Position numbers and translations under genes: made by a program. The notes beneath the pieces are model-generated. The model did no database searches, had not been told where the DNA came from, and worked only from the letters and a program-made list of their open reading frames with translations. Shown one piece after another: positions 22,396 through 30,250 of a DNA stretch of 64,000 bases; the first letter of the stretch is position 1; each line of letters starts with the position of its first letter. The DNA comes from an uncultured Erythrobacter sp. (GTDB lineage Bacteria; Pseudomonadota; Alphaproteobacteria; Sphingomonadales; Sphingomonadaceae). The stretch is taken from the NCBI RefSeq assembly GCF_947499705.1, contig NZ_CANMPJ010000001.1, positions 1,709,501 through 1,773,500 on the forward strand, in the 5' to 3' direction.

Positions 22396-23847
22396 TCAAG
22401 CCGGAAGAGAGTCTTCGGCACCCTCAATCTCGGGGTCAGTGAATCTCGACAGTCTTTGGATGACTAGGTGATACGATTCCGCCCCTGGCTGCCCGTTAAC
22501 TCCGAAGAAGTCGCAAAAAACTCTATCAAGGGTGGCATCGCTGTTCATTGTCTTCCTTCTAGAAACAGTTCCACCTTCAAACGCGCCTTTCGCCTTGTTG
22601 AAGAATGCGGCTCCATGATGATCGGTAGGTGCCTCGCGCATTCCTCCTCCAATTCGAAAACTCCAAGGCCGGCCAGTTTCTTCCTGACCGCTCCCCAGGT
22701 CGATCGCTATCAATTCGCAAAGGTAAGTCATGAATACTGGGCCAGGTCCAATAAGGGCCAACGAGGTTTGGAGGCGATCAAAAAACTTGAATACGCCACG
22801 TGGAGAAATTGCATAGTGCTTCAGCAACAACGCAATCCAATCTGATTCTCGTACAGAAATCCGGTCGTTCTCGACCAATGCCGAATTCGCGTACCAAATC
22901 TCCCGGTTATCGCCTTTTGTGACCCTATCGAGCAAGGATCGACACAACGATGAAAGATCAGGAAACGGTAGGGTGAGTTTACGGTCGATAAACCGGTCGA
23001 GATATGCATTACCGTTGAACTTCGATCCGTATTCGTGAGAGATAGAGTTTGCTAGCTGATCGGAGTTCATTCCGAGCAGAAAACAAACACCGGGGACATT
23101 GAAGAGGTGCTTGATCTGCTCCAACATTTTCAACGCATAGTCAGGACGACATCGATCCAATTCGTCGATAATGACATAGATCGGTCCTGGACGACCAGCC
23201 TCAATGGTAGCTGCGGACAACTCCGCTAGCGCCTTTCTGAGTTGGTTCACGGCGGATTTTGCCGCCTCATGCTCCAATATTTGCTTTTCAAGATAAGCTC
23301 TATGCTCACTTTCGCGTTCCATCGCAGACGCGAAATCATCCTCCGAAAGTCCATCCTTTATGGCGTCCTCAACATCATTCTCATCGAGTATGTCCTCGCC
23401 GATCACTCCTTCAATTGCTGAGACCGCACCGCCAGAAAGAGCAACTTTAGCCGCTTGAACACCGACTCCTTTGGCAGCAATGAGCGCGACTTGCCCAGCC
23501 TTTGACGCAACCTTTTTCCAGTTGGTCGCGACTTTTTCCTCACCAAAAGAATTCTCAACTGCACGCTTCAAAGTTGTGGCAATGGAGATTAGCGGCTGAC
23601 CAACAAAGTCATCTGACCAAGCATCAACATATGCAACCGCATGCTCAGCGGACAATTGCCTTGCCAGACGCGTCAAAAAGAAGGTTTTACCAATGCCATA
23701 CTCGGCATCTACCGCAATCACTTGCGAATTCTCTTGGTCCGAAAGACTGCCAGAAGACTTTCTACTTCTGACATACTCTATCAAGTCGTATGCGTCTTGC
23801 TCACGATCAAAGAGATCATCTTCCCAAATTGTTGCAATGTCGGACAA
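22396..23847 (-). CDS. KAP-family P-loop NTPase
   Basis: The 483-residue protein begins at a TTG, the first possible start after an in-frame stop; the N terminus (WEDDLFDREQDAYDLIEYV) matches where KAP proteins normally start. Walker A is AEYGIGKT at residues 48-55, with Ala replacing the usual first Gly. A hydrophobic, Ala/Val-rich insert follows at about 112-150, where the family often has membrane segments. Walker B is IYVIIDELDRCRPDYAL near 223-239, and RFIDRKLTLPFP follows. KAP NTPases are patchily distributed and several act in phage defence or plasmid exclusion; a defence role here is inference. The gene stands alone and looks more AT-rich than the ribosomal genes, suggesting transfer. 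Confidence 0.85.
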   Translation of the reverse strand: MSDIATIWEDDLFDREQDAYDLIEYVRSRKSSGSLSDQENSQVIAVDAEYGIGKTFFLTRLARQLSAEHAVAYVDAWSDDFVGQPLISIATTLKRAVENSFGEEKVATNWKKVASKAGQVALIAAKGVGVQAAKVALSGGAVSAIEGVIGEDILDENDVEDAIKDGLSEDDFASAMERESEHRAYLEKQILEHEAAKSAVNQLRKALAELSAATIEAGRPGPIYVIIDELDRCRPDYALKMLEQIKHLFNVPGVCFLLGMNSDQLANSISHEYGSKFNGNAYLDRFIDRKLTLPFPDLSSLCRSLLDRVTKGDNREIWYANSALVENDRISVRESDWIALLLKHYAISPRGVFKFFDRLQTSLALIGPGPVFMTYLCELIAIDLGSGQEETGRPWSFRIGGGMREAPTDHHGAAFFNKAKGAFEGGTVSRRKTMNSDATLDRVFCDFFGVNGQPGAESYHLVIQRLSRFTDPEIEGAEDSLPA

Positions 23848-23967
23848 TTTCGGCCACCACTAAGTAATATTCGATCTACACATCAACAATGATGTTAGAC
23901 TCATTTTTTCGGTTTCATACCCCGAATATCTGTATTCTTCCCTTGGCAATAGCCATGGCATGCACCC

Positions 23968-24102
23968 CTACCCCACCATCCGCTCCAGCACCCGCCCCAC
24001 GCCGATCACGCCCTGCTTGGTCAGGCTGTAGAGCGTCACCCGCGCGTCGTGGCGGGAGGGTTCGCGTTTCACCAGCCCCGCTTCCTCCAGCCGAGCAAGG
24101 TG
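23968..24102 (-). pseudogene. C-terminal remnant of a winged-helix (MarR/ArsR-like) regulator
   Basis: The minus strand reads HLARLEEAGLVKREPSRHDA followed by RVTLYSLTKQGVIGVGRVLE and a stop at 23968. This is the second half of a winged-helix domain: end of the recognition helix, then the beta-wing. The reading frame loses homology at about 24102, where the inverted-repeat element (24130-24239) begins soon after, so the N-terminal half of the gene is missing. The remnant is probably non-functional. Confidence 0.65.
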
Positions 24103-24129
24103 GCACGGGGGTGTGCCTTCGCCCAAAGC

Positions 24130-24239
24130 TCGTCATCGCGAGGCGGCCCGGAGGGCCAACGCGGCGATCCATGGACCATCGCTGCGCCTAGATGAGAGGG
24201 TGGACCATGGATTGCTTCGCCTACGGCTCGCAATGACGA
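24130..24239. repeat. inverted-repeat element without gene (relative of the GIY-YIG element)
   Basis: The left arm starts TCGTCATCGCGAGG and ends GATCCATGG (24130-24174). The right arm 24205-24239 reads CCATGGATTGCTTCGCC through CAATGACGA. The same terminal sequences frame the GIY-YIG gene at 50024-50399. Here only 30 bases lie between the arms, and no reading frame is present. Confidence 0.75.
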
Positions 24240-24345
24240 ATGGGTAAGTTGCGGACCAAGCCAGAAACCATTTTCCTACTCAGAGGGAATGTGCATTTTG
24301 GGGACGGTCATGGATGACCCTTCCGAACAGCGCGACCAAACTTCT

Positions 24346-24434
24346 CCCCTCCCGCTTGCGGGAGGGGTCGGGGGTGGGCCTCCGACGCCGGACGATACGC
24401 GCCCACCCCTAACCCCTCCCGCAAGCGGGAGGGG
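24346..24434. repeat. nested palindrome cluster
   Basis: Arms 24346-24379 and 24401-24434 are complementary at 32 of 34 positions. Each arm itself contains a perfect 22-base palindrome (CCCCTCCCGC, two bases, GCGGGAGGGG). This nested form is the best-preserved member of the C-rich/G-rich palindrome family seen at 17155 and 21415. It fills much of the gap before the gene at 24530. The remaining sequence between 23848 and 24529 shows no further gene. Confidence 0.85.
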
Positions 24435-24529
24435 AACGCTCACCAACCACCGCGCCATCGCCCGCCAAGCCACCTCCGCGGTGGCACTTCGTGCCGTCTC
24501 CGCTTTCGCTCCGACTCCGCCTACTCACT

Positions 24530-25177
24530 ATGACTAAGAATCTGCGCAAAACGCCGCGTCAGGCAACATCGGCGGTTGCGTGGGTAGATGAGCCTCCCGC
24601 GCCTGACGATCCGTTGCTCGACTTTGCGCCGGTTCCGCATGCGCGGCCGCGGCGCAACTCGATCACGCCCGATCTCCAGCGCAAGTTCATCGCGCATCTC
24701 GCCGCTACCGGGATCGTCACCGCTGCCGCGCGGCATATCGGCAAGAGCATGGAGGCGCTTTACAAGCTGCGCCAGCGGCCCGGTGCGGAGGGCTTTCGTA
24801 GCGCGTGGGACGCAGCGATTGATCGCGGGGTCTCGCGGCTGGAGGCCACTGCCCTCACCCGTGCGATCGAAGGCGAGGAGCGCATGGTCGTCTCCTCCGG
24901 CAAGGTGCTCGGCACCGAGACCCGCCACAACGAAGCGCTGGTCATGTTCTTCCTGCGCAACCGCCTGCCCGATCGCTACAACCCGACGAAGGATATCGGC
25001 CCCGGCCATCCGCTCTACGAACGCATCCGCCGCGAGGTCGAGGAAGAGCGGCTCCGCATCGCCAACCACCCCGACACGATCCGCCGCGTGCGCGAGAGCA
25101 TCGACCGCAAGGTTGAGGGGATCAGGCGGCAGGTCGAATGGGAGAAGAAGCTGGCGGATCAGAAGGACGGAGAATGA
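24530..25177 (+). CDS. helix-turn-helix protein resembling terminase small subunits
   Basis: The 215-residue product starts at the ATG at 24530 (MTKNLRKTPRQATSAVAWVD); the frame extends upstream into repeat sequence without a better start. Residues about 45-90 (ITPDLQRKFIAHLAATGIVT, AARHIGKSMEALYKLRQRPG) match the helix-turn-helix of phage terminase small subunits and related DNA-binding proteins: an uptake of AAR-x5-S-x6-LR. The second half is a charged, helical region rich in Arg and Glu. No other phage gene is near, so a packaging role is unlikely. It overlaps the next gene by 4 bases (ATGA). Confidence 0.6.
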   Translation: MTKNLRKTPRQATSAVAWVDEPPAPDDPLLDFAPVPHARPRRNSITPDLQRKFIAHLAATGIVTAAARHIGKSMEALYKLRQRPGAEGFRSAWDAAIDRGVSRLEATALTRAIEGEERMVVSSGKVLGTETRHNEALVMFFLRNRLPDRYNPTKDIGPGHPLYERIRREVEEERLRIANHPDTIRRVRESIDRKVEGIRRQVEWEKKLADQKDGE

Positions 25178-25386
25178 GCGCGAGAGAATTCAACAAATCA
25201 CAGCCGCTCGGCCCCGGGCGCTCCACCTACGGCGTGGCCGCCCCACCGGGTGACGGCGAGGCAATCCGGCACGCCCGAGAATGGCTCGCCCATGTGGAAG
25301 CGGGAAGGATCGGAAAGCGCATTCCCACCGACCCGGAAATCATAGCAAGACGCGAGCGGAATGAGCGGATTGTGCTGGGGAAATGA
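25174..25386 (+). CDS. small protein of unknown function
   Basis: A 70-residue product (MSAREFNKSQPLGPGRSTYG ...) starts at the ATG overlapping the stop of the preceding gene, which suggests translational coupling. It is basic and polar, with no membrane segment and no recognised motif; the middle (EAIRHAREWLAHVEAGRIGKR) is probably helical. It presumably works with the HTH protein upstream. Confidence 0.5.
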   Translation: MSAREFNKSQPLGPGRSTYGVAAPPGDGEAIRHAREWLAHVEAGRIGKRIPTDPEIIARRERNERIVLGK

Positions 25387-25390
25387 GATT

Positions 25391-25645
25391 GTTTCCTTAC
25401 GCCCTCAGGCGCCGGGCGCGGGCGGTGTCCTCGCTTCGCTCGTTCAGCTTCGCTTCCCGGCCCGCTTGGCTACGCCGCATAAGCGGCGGCGCGCAGTCGC
25501 GCTTGCGACGCCTGCTGCGTCGAACCAGTCCTACTTAGCTGGCTTGGCCGCGGAGGACGGGCCGAAGGCCCGCAAGCCCGACCGGGCGCCCGCAGGCCCG
25601 ATAGGGCCGAGGAAATCGCACCCCGGACGGGGTGCGGAACACAAA
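25391..25645. repeat. large structured inverted-repeat element, copy A (degraded left end)
   Basis: The right part (about 25560-25645) contains GCCCGATAGGGCC, then CGAGGAAATCGC, then a hairpin CACCCCGGACGGGGTG and an ACAAAA end. This is the same order of modules as in copies at 47862-48083 and 52215-52435. The left end is recognisable only by TCCTCG and its hairpins. It fills most of the gap between 25386 and 25668; no gene is seen in it. Confidence 0.6.
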
Positions 25646-25667
25646 AAACGCGCGAAACAAAAAACCC

Positions 25668-26414
25668 TCAGCTCCCCTCATACTCCGCCGGGGGCACGGG
25701 CTCCTCGCCGAGCTCGCGCAGGCGCTCGTACACCTTCACCTTCGCCGGGTAGAGCGGGCTATCGGGGAGCGTCGCGCCGGGGACCTTGAACGCCTCGACC
25801 AGCCCTTCGCGCGCCTTGGGATCGGTCAGGTCCGCGCCGAGCGTGATCAGGTGCCACACAACGTCCCAATCGGTGCCGTACGCGGCGAATACGACCAGCG
25901 GCTGCTGATTGGCGATCGCGCTCATATCCGCCCCCTTGCTTTGCATCAGCGTAATCGCATCGAGATTGGCGCCGTTGATGAAGCGCACGATCACCGGGTC
26001 GCCATCGGGACGCAGCTGGTTGGGATTGCCGCCCGCGTCGAGGATCATGGGCAGCAGGTCGGGCTGCCGGGCGTAGGTGTTGACCGCGAGCGTGACTGCG
26101 GTGTCGCCTTCGTCATCCTCGATATTGGGATTGGCCCCGCTGGCTATCAGTGCGCGGGCGGCGGCCTGCTTGCCCGTGCCGACCGCGAAGGCAAGCGGGG
26201 TAACCCCCACTGCGCCGCGCGCGTTCACGTTTGCGCCGCCCGCCAAAGCGGAATTTACCGCAGCAGGATCGTCGGCGACGATGGCTTCTTCGAGCACGGC
26301 ATCCTGTCCACTAAACTGCATCACGCTCTTCCTGTTTCCATTCCACTGCACCCAAAGCGCGACCACGACCGTCAACATTACGGCGGCGATCAGCGCTCCG
26401 ACTACGAACCGCAT
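25668..26414 (-). CDS. membrane-anchored ankyrin-repeat protein, candidate immunity protein
   Basis: The 248-residue product begins with an uncleaved-looking signal anchor (MRFVVGALIAAVMLTVVVAL). Residues about 40-210 contain ankyrin-type repeats: AIVADDPAAVNSALAGGANV, then VTPLAFAVGTGKQAAARALI and ASGANPNIEDDEGDTAVTLA. The gene overlaps the end of the lipase-like gene by 13 bases on the same strand. Ankyrin and Sel1 proteins often serve as immunity partners of phospholipase effectors, and a periplasm-facing ankyrin domain would fit that. The role is inferred from gene order. Confidence 0.7.
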   Translation of the reverse strand: MRFVVGALIAAVMLTVVVALWVQWNGNRKSVMQFSGQDAVLEEAIVADDPAAVNSALAGGANVNARGAVGVTPLAFAVGTGKQAAARALIASGANPNIEDDEGDTAVTLAVNTYARQPDLLPMILDAGGNPNQLRPDGDPVIVRFINGANLDAITLMQSKGADMSAIANQQPLVVFAAYGTDWDVVWHLITLGADLTDPKAREGLVEAFKVPGATLPDSPLYPAKVKVYERLRELGEEPVPPAEYEGS

Positions 26415-27673
26415 GACCTCAGAAACCCTTGCAAGGTCTCCCGGTCTTCTTCGTGTTGCTTTTCCATCGGTCCCAATACCTGTGACATCTTGTGCTGGAC
26501 AAGTTTTCCGAAGCGCGCCTCATCGCCACTTGCGCCTGTTGAGCCAGCCACGCTCGACATCACACCCCAGCGACCTGGAACCGTATCGTGCGACATCGAT
26601 CTGACCGGCGGGAAAAGCCTATCGTAGCCCGGTGTTTCTTCTGCACCGGCAATCATATCGTCAACCGATTGCAGGAACCGCGCGCGATCGGCCTGAAACA
26701 CTTCGTTGGCGGCGTGCTGGGCTGCAGCAACTTCGGGCCGGTTCCGAGTTCTTTGACCAGCCAGTATTCGGTGAGCGGGGTTGCTGTACTTCATCTCCAT
26801 AGGATTCATTGAGCCCGACATTTCACCGGCAAGGTGCGTCCGCAGGAACTGCGCGTTGCGCACCTCACGATCGGCATCTGTGGTGTTGTTCATGAATGTC
26901 AGAAAGTCGTTTTCTGCGCTGAACGAGCGGGTGCGGTTTTGGAGCGACTGAAAGTTTGCTTGCCCTGTACGCGCCAGCGATGCTTCGTGGAGACCCGCGC
27001 TGTTGAACACATAAACGTTGGAGTTAGGCGAAAGCAGACCGGCTTCCTGCGCGAGGCCTCCTCCTTTCGAGTACCCTGAGATATCGAAGTTCTGGCCCGA
27101 CGCGTTAAGCTTGGTCGCAAGTCTGCGGGTCGACGCATACTGATCAGTATCGAAGCCCTGACCATTCTCAATATTGGTCTTCCAGTCGACAAGTGAATCC
27201 GGCTGCGTGTCGCGAGAAACCATGATCAACCGCCCGTCAGTCTGTGAACGGTAGATTGCCGCACGGTGACCGGTCGTATCGTTGCGCAAATCGTTGGGAG
27301 TTATCGCATTCGGACTGCCCGGCGGGATGCCAAGTTCGCGATTGAGTGCATCGGCATCCAACGGCAGGCGTTCGAGACAGGGCGCGCTCGCATTGTTCGT
27401 ATTGGCATCGCCCAACACATTGAGGTCGTTTGCCGCCCGGGCGCTGGGTAAGGCTTCTCCATAGCGATCAAATCGATCGGCCACTGCTTTCATGCCCGGC
27501 GCGCGTTGCGCACAGGTACGCCCCTGATGCCCGCCACGGCTGACGGCCCCGGATTCGTACCCGTCCGACAGGTCCCGCGCTCCGTTCGCGAGCGCGATGT
27601 CATCCTGACGGCCCTGCGCGCAAGGATCGTTGCAGGGTTGAACCGGGCTCGTGCCGCCCCCCATGCCGACCAT
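26402..27673 (-). CDS. lipase-like alpha/beta hydrolase, candidate antibacterial effector
   Basis: From the ATG at 27673, with GGAGGG 7 bases upstream, the protein is 423 residues and has no signal peptide. The motif FDISGYSKGGGLAQEAGLL carries a GxSxG nucleophile elbow with Ser at about residue 202. An acidic residue in FSAENDFLTFM and a histidine in NPAHRILAG could complete the triad. The N terminus is glycine/cysteine-rich and unlike the rest. The start overlaps the upstream gene stop (TGATG), and the ankyrin gene overlaps downstream. The absence of a signal peptide plus a linked membrane-anchored partner suggests a type VI-like lipase effector; no secretion genes are in the window to confirm this. 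Confidence 0.65.
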   Translation of the reverse strand: MVGMGGGTSPVQPCNDPCAQGRQDDIALANGARDLSDGYESGAVSRGGHQGRTCAQRAPGMKAVADRFDRYGEALPSARAANDLNVLGDANTNNASAPCLERLPLDADALNRELGIPPGSPNAITPNDLRNDTTGHRAAIYRSQTDGRLIMVSRDTQPDSLVDWKTNIENGQGFDTDQYASTRRLATKLNASGQNFDISGYSKGGGLAQEAGLLSPNSNVYVFNSAGLHEASLARTGQANFQSLQNRTRSFSAENDFLTFMNNTTDADREVRNAQFLRTHLAGEMSGSMNPMEMKYSNPAHRILAGQRTRNRPEVAAAQHAANEVFQADRARFLQSVDDMIAGAEETPGYDRLFPPVRSMSHDTVPGRWGVMSSVAGSTGASGDEARFGKLVQHKMSQVLGPMEKQHEEDRETLQGFLRSCGS

Positions 27674-28098
27674 CAATCATCCCTCCGATCGAACGAAGAA
27701 AACGGAACAAAACCGTTGCTGTCCAGCAGTGCTTTCATCTGCATGTCCGAGATGTCCCCAGCAATCGATCCGTTCAGCGGTTCGCCCAGCAATTTACAGC
27801 CAAGAGCGTAGGCGTGCCGCAATGCCATTTCCATCCTGTCGCCCTCCGGATCGAAATAGGGCTGCCAAAAACTGCGCATCCGGCCTTTATCGGCGAGCGC
27901 ATCGCGAAACGCCGAATTCCCCGATTTCTCCTGAAGAAACTCGAACAGGAAGGTGTAGAAATCGCTTTCCTGATAGCTCGCATACAGATCGTCGGAGACC
28001 GTGATCACTGCATGGACCTTTCCGAGGATGCTCCTGAGAAACTGACGATACGCACGCATTGGTGCGGTCGCCAGCTTACTCTGTCTGCCGAAGATCAC
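27673..28098 (-). CDS. protein of unknown function at the head of the lipase module
   Basis: A 141-residue protein read from a GTG at 28098 (an ATG at 28059 is an alternative). It contains AVITVSDDLYASYQESDFYT and a helical C-terminal half with RHAYALGCKLLGEPL. No known motif or signal peptide. It is translationally coupled to the lipase-like gene by an overlapping stop and start. In position it mirrors the 128-residue gene heading the plus-strand module; an adaptor or chaperone role is a guess from position. Confidence 0.55.
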   Translation of the reverse strand: MIFGRQSKLATAPMRAYRQFLRSILGKVHAVITVSDDLYASYQESDFYTFLFEFLQEKSGNSAFRDALADKGRMRSFWQPYFDPEGDRMEMALRHAYALGCKLLGEPLNGSIAGDISDMQMKALLDSNGFVPFSSFDRRDD

Positions 28099-28383
28099 AA
28101 GAGATGCCGCAAGCTCGGAATGCGGGCCACACGTTCCGCATTGCGCTCATGCAGCGAGCGCAGCACAGAGCATCCTTCAACCGGTTTTTGTTCAAAGGTT
28201 AGACGAACACTCGCGCCATGAAATGGCGGCAGGTTGCAGCAAAAGTCATCTTCCGGTTTTTAGTTTACCAGTAAATGTGATAGCGCGCTGCAATACGCGC
28301 AGAGAACTGCCGAATTCGGGTGATCGCATTCTAATTGGAGTTGGAGCCAGAGGCTCAGTTCCAAACAAGACTGGGGGCCCGCT

Positions 28384-28770
28384 TTGATCATCATCAGTGA
28401 TCAGACCATGGATGCTTTCGCGGATAAAGCGATTGAGCAGACATTCAACGATGTTGCCGGCGAACTTGAAGCGAAGGGCGCGGATCAAGAAACTGCCAAA
28501 CTTTGTGCGAACCGCGCTGTCGATTTAGGGATCGAGTACGACATTCAAGATGTACCTTCGCTGGTCGGCATAGGTGAGCTACTCGGTCGCTACGATGCCA
28601 AGTTTTATGAAGCGCCATCGATCGATGCGGCGCTATTGAATAGCAAAGTGAGCACCCAACAGCGTGTGGGGCGCATCCTCAATTCTTCGGTGTTGATGAA
28701 ACGCATAGTCGACAACATTCCCGCTGGCGTCGATCGTCGCCTGCGCGCCCGTTCGTCTGGCTCGATCTGA
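28384..28770 (+). CDS. protein of unknown function at the head of the nuclease module
   Basis: A 128-residue protein from a TTG at 28384 preceded by GGGGG; an ATG 8 codons later lacks a visible ribosome-binding site. The sequence IISDQTMDAFADKAIEQTFN is followed by AKLCANRAVDLGIEYDIQDV, likely all-helical. No recognised domain. It directly precedes the nuclease-like gene with a one-base gap and is probably co-transcribed. The 285-base gap upstream (28099-28383) separates it from the divergent lipase module and must hold both promoters. Confidence 0.55.
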   Translation: MIIISDQTMDAFADKAIEQTFNDVAGELEAKGADQETAKLCANRAVDLGIEYDIQDVPSLVGIGELLGRYDAKFYEAPSIDAALLNSKVSTQQRVGRILNSSVLMKRIVDNIPAGVDRRLRARSSGSI

Positions 28771-28771
28771 C

Positions 28772-29800
28772 GTGGAACCCCCGTCTCCGCCTCCGCCTCC
28801 GCCTCCACAGGGCGAGAAGCGCGACCGTGACGATTCCGATCCCCAAAAGGATTTCGACACGTCAAATCTCCGAGAAACAAAAGGCCTAAAGCTTCGAGAC
28901 ACCGATAGCCGAAAAGAGCGCAGGCAACGCGAGGAAAGAAGGCAGAAATTTACCTCAGAGTATTGCCCGCTCGCCAAGGTTGCGACAAAAAATTCGTTGA
29001 GTGAGATCGAAGGCGGTTACGCTCAACGATCTGATAAGAAACAGCTTTTTCTACATATGATGAAGGCACATGAACGAAGGAACAAGTTTACTGCCCGCGT
29101 CAAACAAAAAGAAGACGACAGAAAGCAAAAAGAATTAGATCAAAAATTCGACAAGCATAACGATGGATTATCTCAAGATAGAGGTAAATTAACCGAGACC
29201 TATGGAGAAGAAGCAGCCGCGATCTACATGGCAAATAAATACAAGAATACACAATTGTTCACTGGGTTTGCATCCGGGCCCGGATTCGATCAAGTCTGGA
29301 TCGAAAGAGCCGATAACCAGCAGATCATCAAGATCTTCATAGTGGAAGCGAAGGGGAAAAATGCCACTTTGAGCAAGAAGAAAACAGAAACCAAAGGGTA
29401 TCAAATGGACTGTGAATGGGTGGCAAAGACAGTGCTTGAGCTCGAAGCCAATAACAATCGAAGGCCCGGTGGCGATGATAATACAGCGGATAGTTTGGTG
29501 CCTATTTCTCAAAAAGACAACAATATCAGCTATGAAGATTACAAACTGACAGAAGAAGGAACCAAAAGCGCATTCTATAGATCGAAAAGTGATAGAACTA
29601 TCGTGATCGATCATATGAAAAAGGCACTTCTGAGCGACCCGCCACCATCACTTGTCGGATTGGTCATAGGCATTGATGGTGATAATATAGTCGGAGAGCA
29701 CGCTTTGCCTCTAGGCGGTACCTATCCAAAACGAAATAATGATGGCGAATATTGTTACAATAGTAGCGGTGAGCCCTATGGGATAGTCAACAATGAATGA
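28772..29800 (+). CDS. PD-(D/E)xK nuclease-like protein, candidate toxin
   Basis: The GTG-initiated 342-residue protein starts with a proline run (EPPSPPPPPPPQ) and a long, highly charged Lys/Arg/Glu/Asp segment to about residue 140. The C-terminal half has GPGFDQVWIERA, a beta-hairpin, and IFIVEAKGKNATLSKKK, giving a D173 ... E192-x-K194 arrangement, followed by KGYQMDCEWVAKTV. This pattern matches restriction-endonuclease-fold toxins of polymorphic toxin systems. No signal peptide is seen. The next gene overlaps by 8 bases, a typical toxin-immunity arrangement. Codon use is AT-richer than neighbours, a sign of transfer. DNA cleavage is inferred from motif alone. Confidence 0.65.
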   Translation: MEPPSPPPPPPPQGEKRDRDDSDPQKDFDTSNLRETKGLKLRDTDSRKERRQREERRQKFTSEYCPLAKVATKNSLSEIEGGYAQRSDKKQLFLHMMKAHERRNKFTARVKQKEDDRKQKELDQKFDKHNDGLSQDRGKLTETYGEEAAAIYMANKYKNTQLFTGFASGPGFDQVWIERADNQQIIKIFIVEAKGKNATLSKKKTETKGYQMDCEWVAKTVLELEANNNRRPGGDDNTADSLVPISQKDNNISYEDYKLTEEGTKSAFYRSKSDRTIVIDHMKKALLSDPPPSLVGLVIGIDGDNIVGEHALPLGGTYPKRNNDGEYCYNSSGEPYGIVNNE

Positions 29801-30248
29801 GGAATTTGAATTCTGGGTAGCTCAGGAACGGCTCCTGCCTGTTACCGCATTCGAAGACGACACCGAGAAACGCATAGGCGCGGTCGTTGGCTCACTTAAC
29901 GCTCTGGGAACCCACGTGGGCGTGTGCGCCATGTCCATCGGCGCTTTCGCGGAAGCTTTTGAAAGGCTTGGTGAAACAATGGGGGTGGGAGACAGTTTGG
30001 CACAGAGTGCGATTGCGGATTCCCCACATGGGATACTTCCAGATGACGACCTAAGCTGGAGCATGGGATTCTTCTCGGCCGAAACCGTCGAACTTGTTCA
30101 GAATGTAATCAACGGCGAGCGCGATCAGCTCATCGCGCTGGGCAAATCATCGCTGGACATCGAAGCCGTGCGCAATCTCTTCATGGATGCCTGCGAAGAG
30201 GCAAGCGCATCCGGTCAGGCGATCGTAATCATTCACAAGGGTGAGTAA
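29793..30248 (+). CDS. small acidic protein, candidate immunity protein of the nuclease
   Basis: A 151-residue acidic protein (MNEEFEFWVAQERLLPVTAF ...) whose ATG lies 8 bases inside the end of the nuclease-like gene. It has no signal peptide, as expected for neutralising a cytoplasmic nuclease. No family is recognised. The acidic character would suit binding to the basic nuclease. The assignment rests on gene order and overlap. Confidence 0.55.
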   Translation: MNEEFEFWVAQERLLPVTAFEDDTEKRIGAVVGSLNALGTHVGVCAMSIGAFAEAFERLGETMGVGDSLAQSAIADSPHGILPDDDLSWSMGFFSAETVELVQNVINGERDQLIALGKSSLDIEAVRNLFMDACEEASASGQAIVIIHKGE

Positions 30249-30250
30249 GT

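Noticed and set aside
23915-24172. 85-codon minus-strand frame starting in the CCATGG of the repeat at 24130
   Set aside because: It reads the regulator remnant in the wrong frame and continues through repeat sequence; no domain and no ribosome-binding site.
24130-24239. insertion sequence
   Set aside because: No transposase is encoded and no clear target duplication is seen, so it is called a repeat element only.
24346-24434. possible CRISPR array from repeated palindromes
   Set aside because: Only two inverted, not direct, repeat units with no spacer array and no cas genes nearby.
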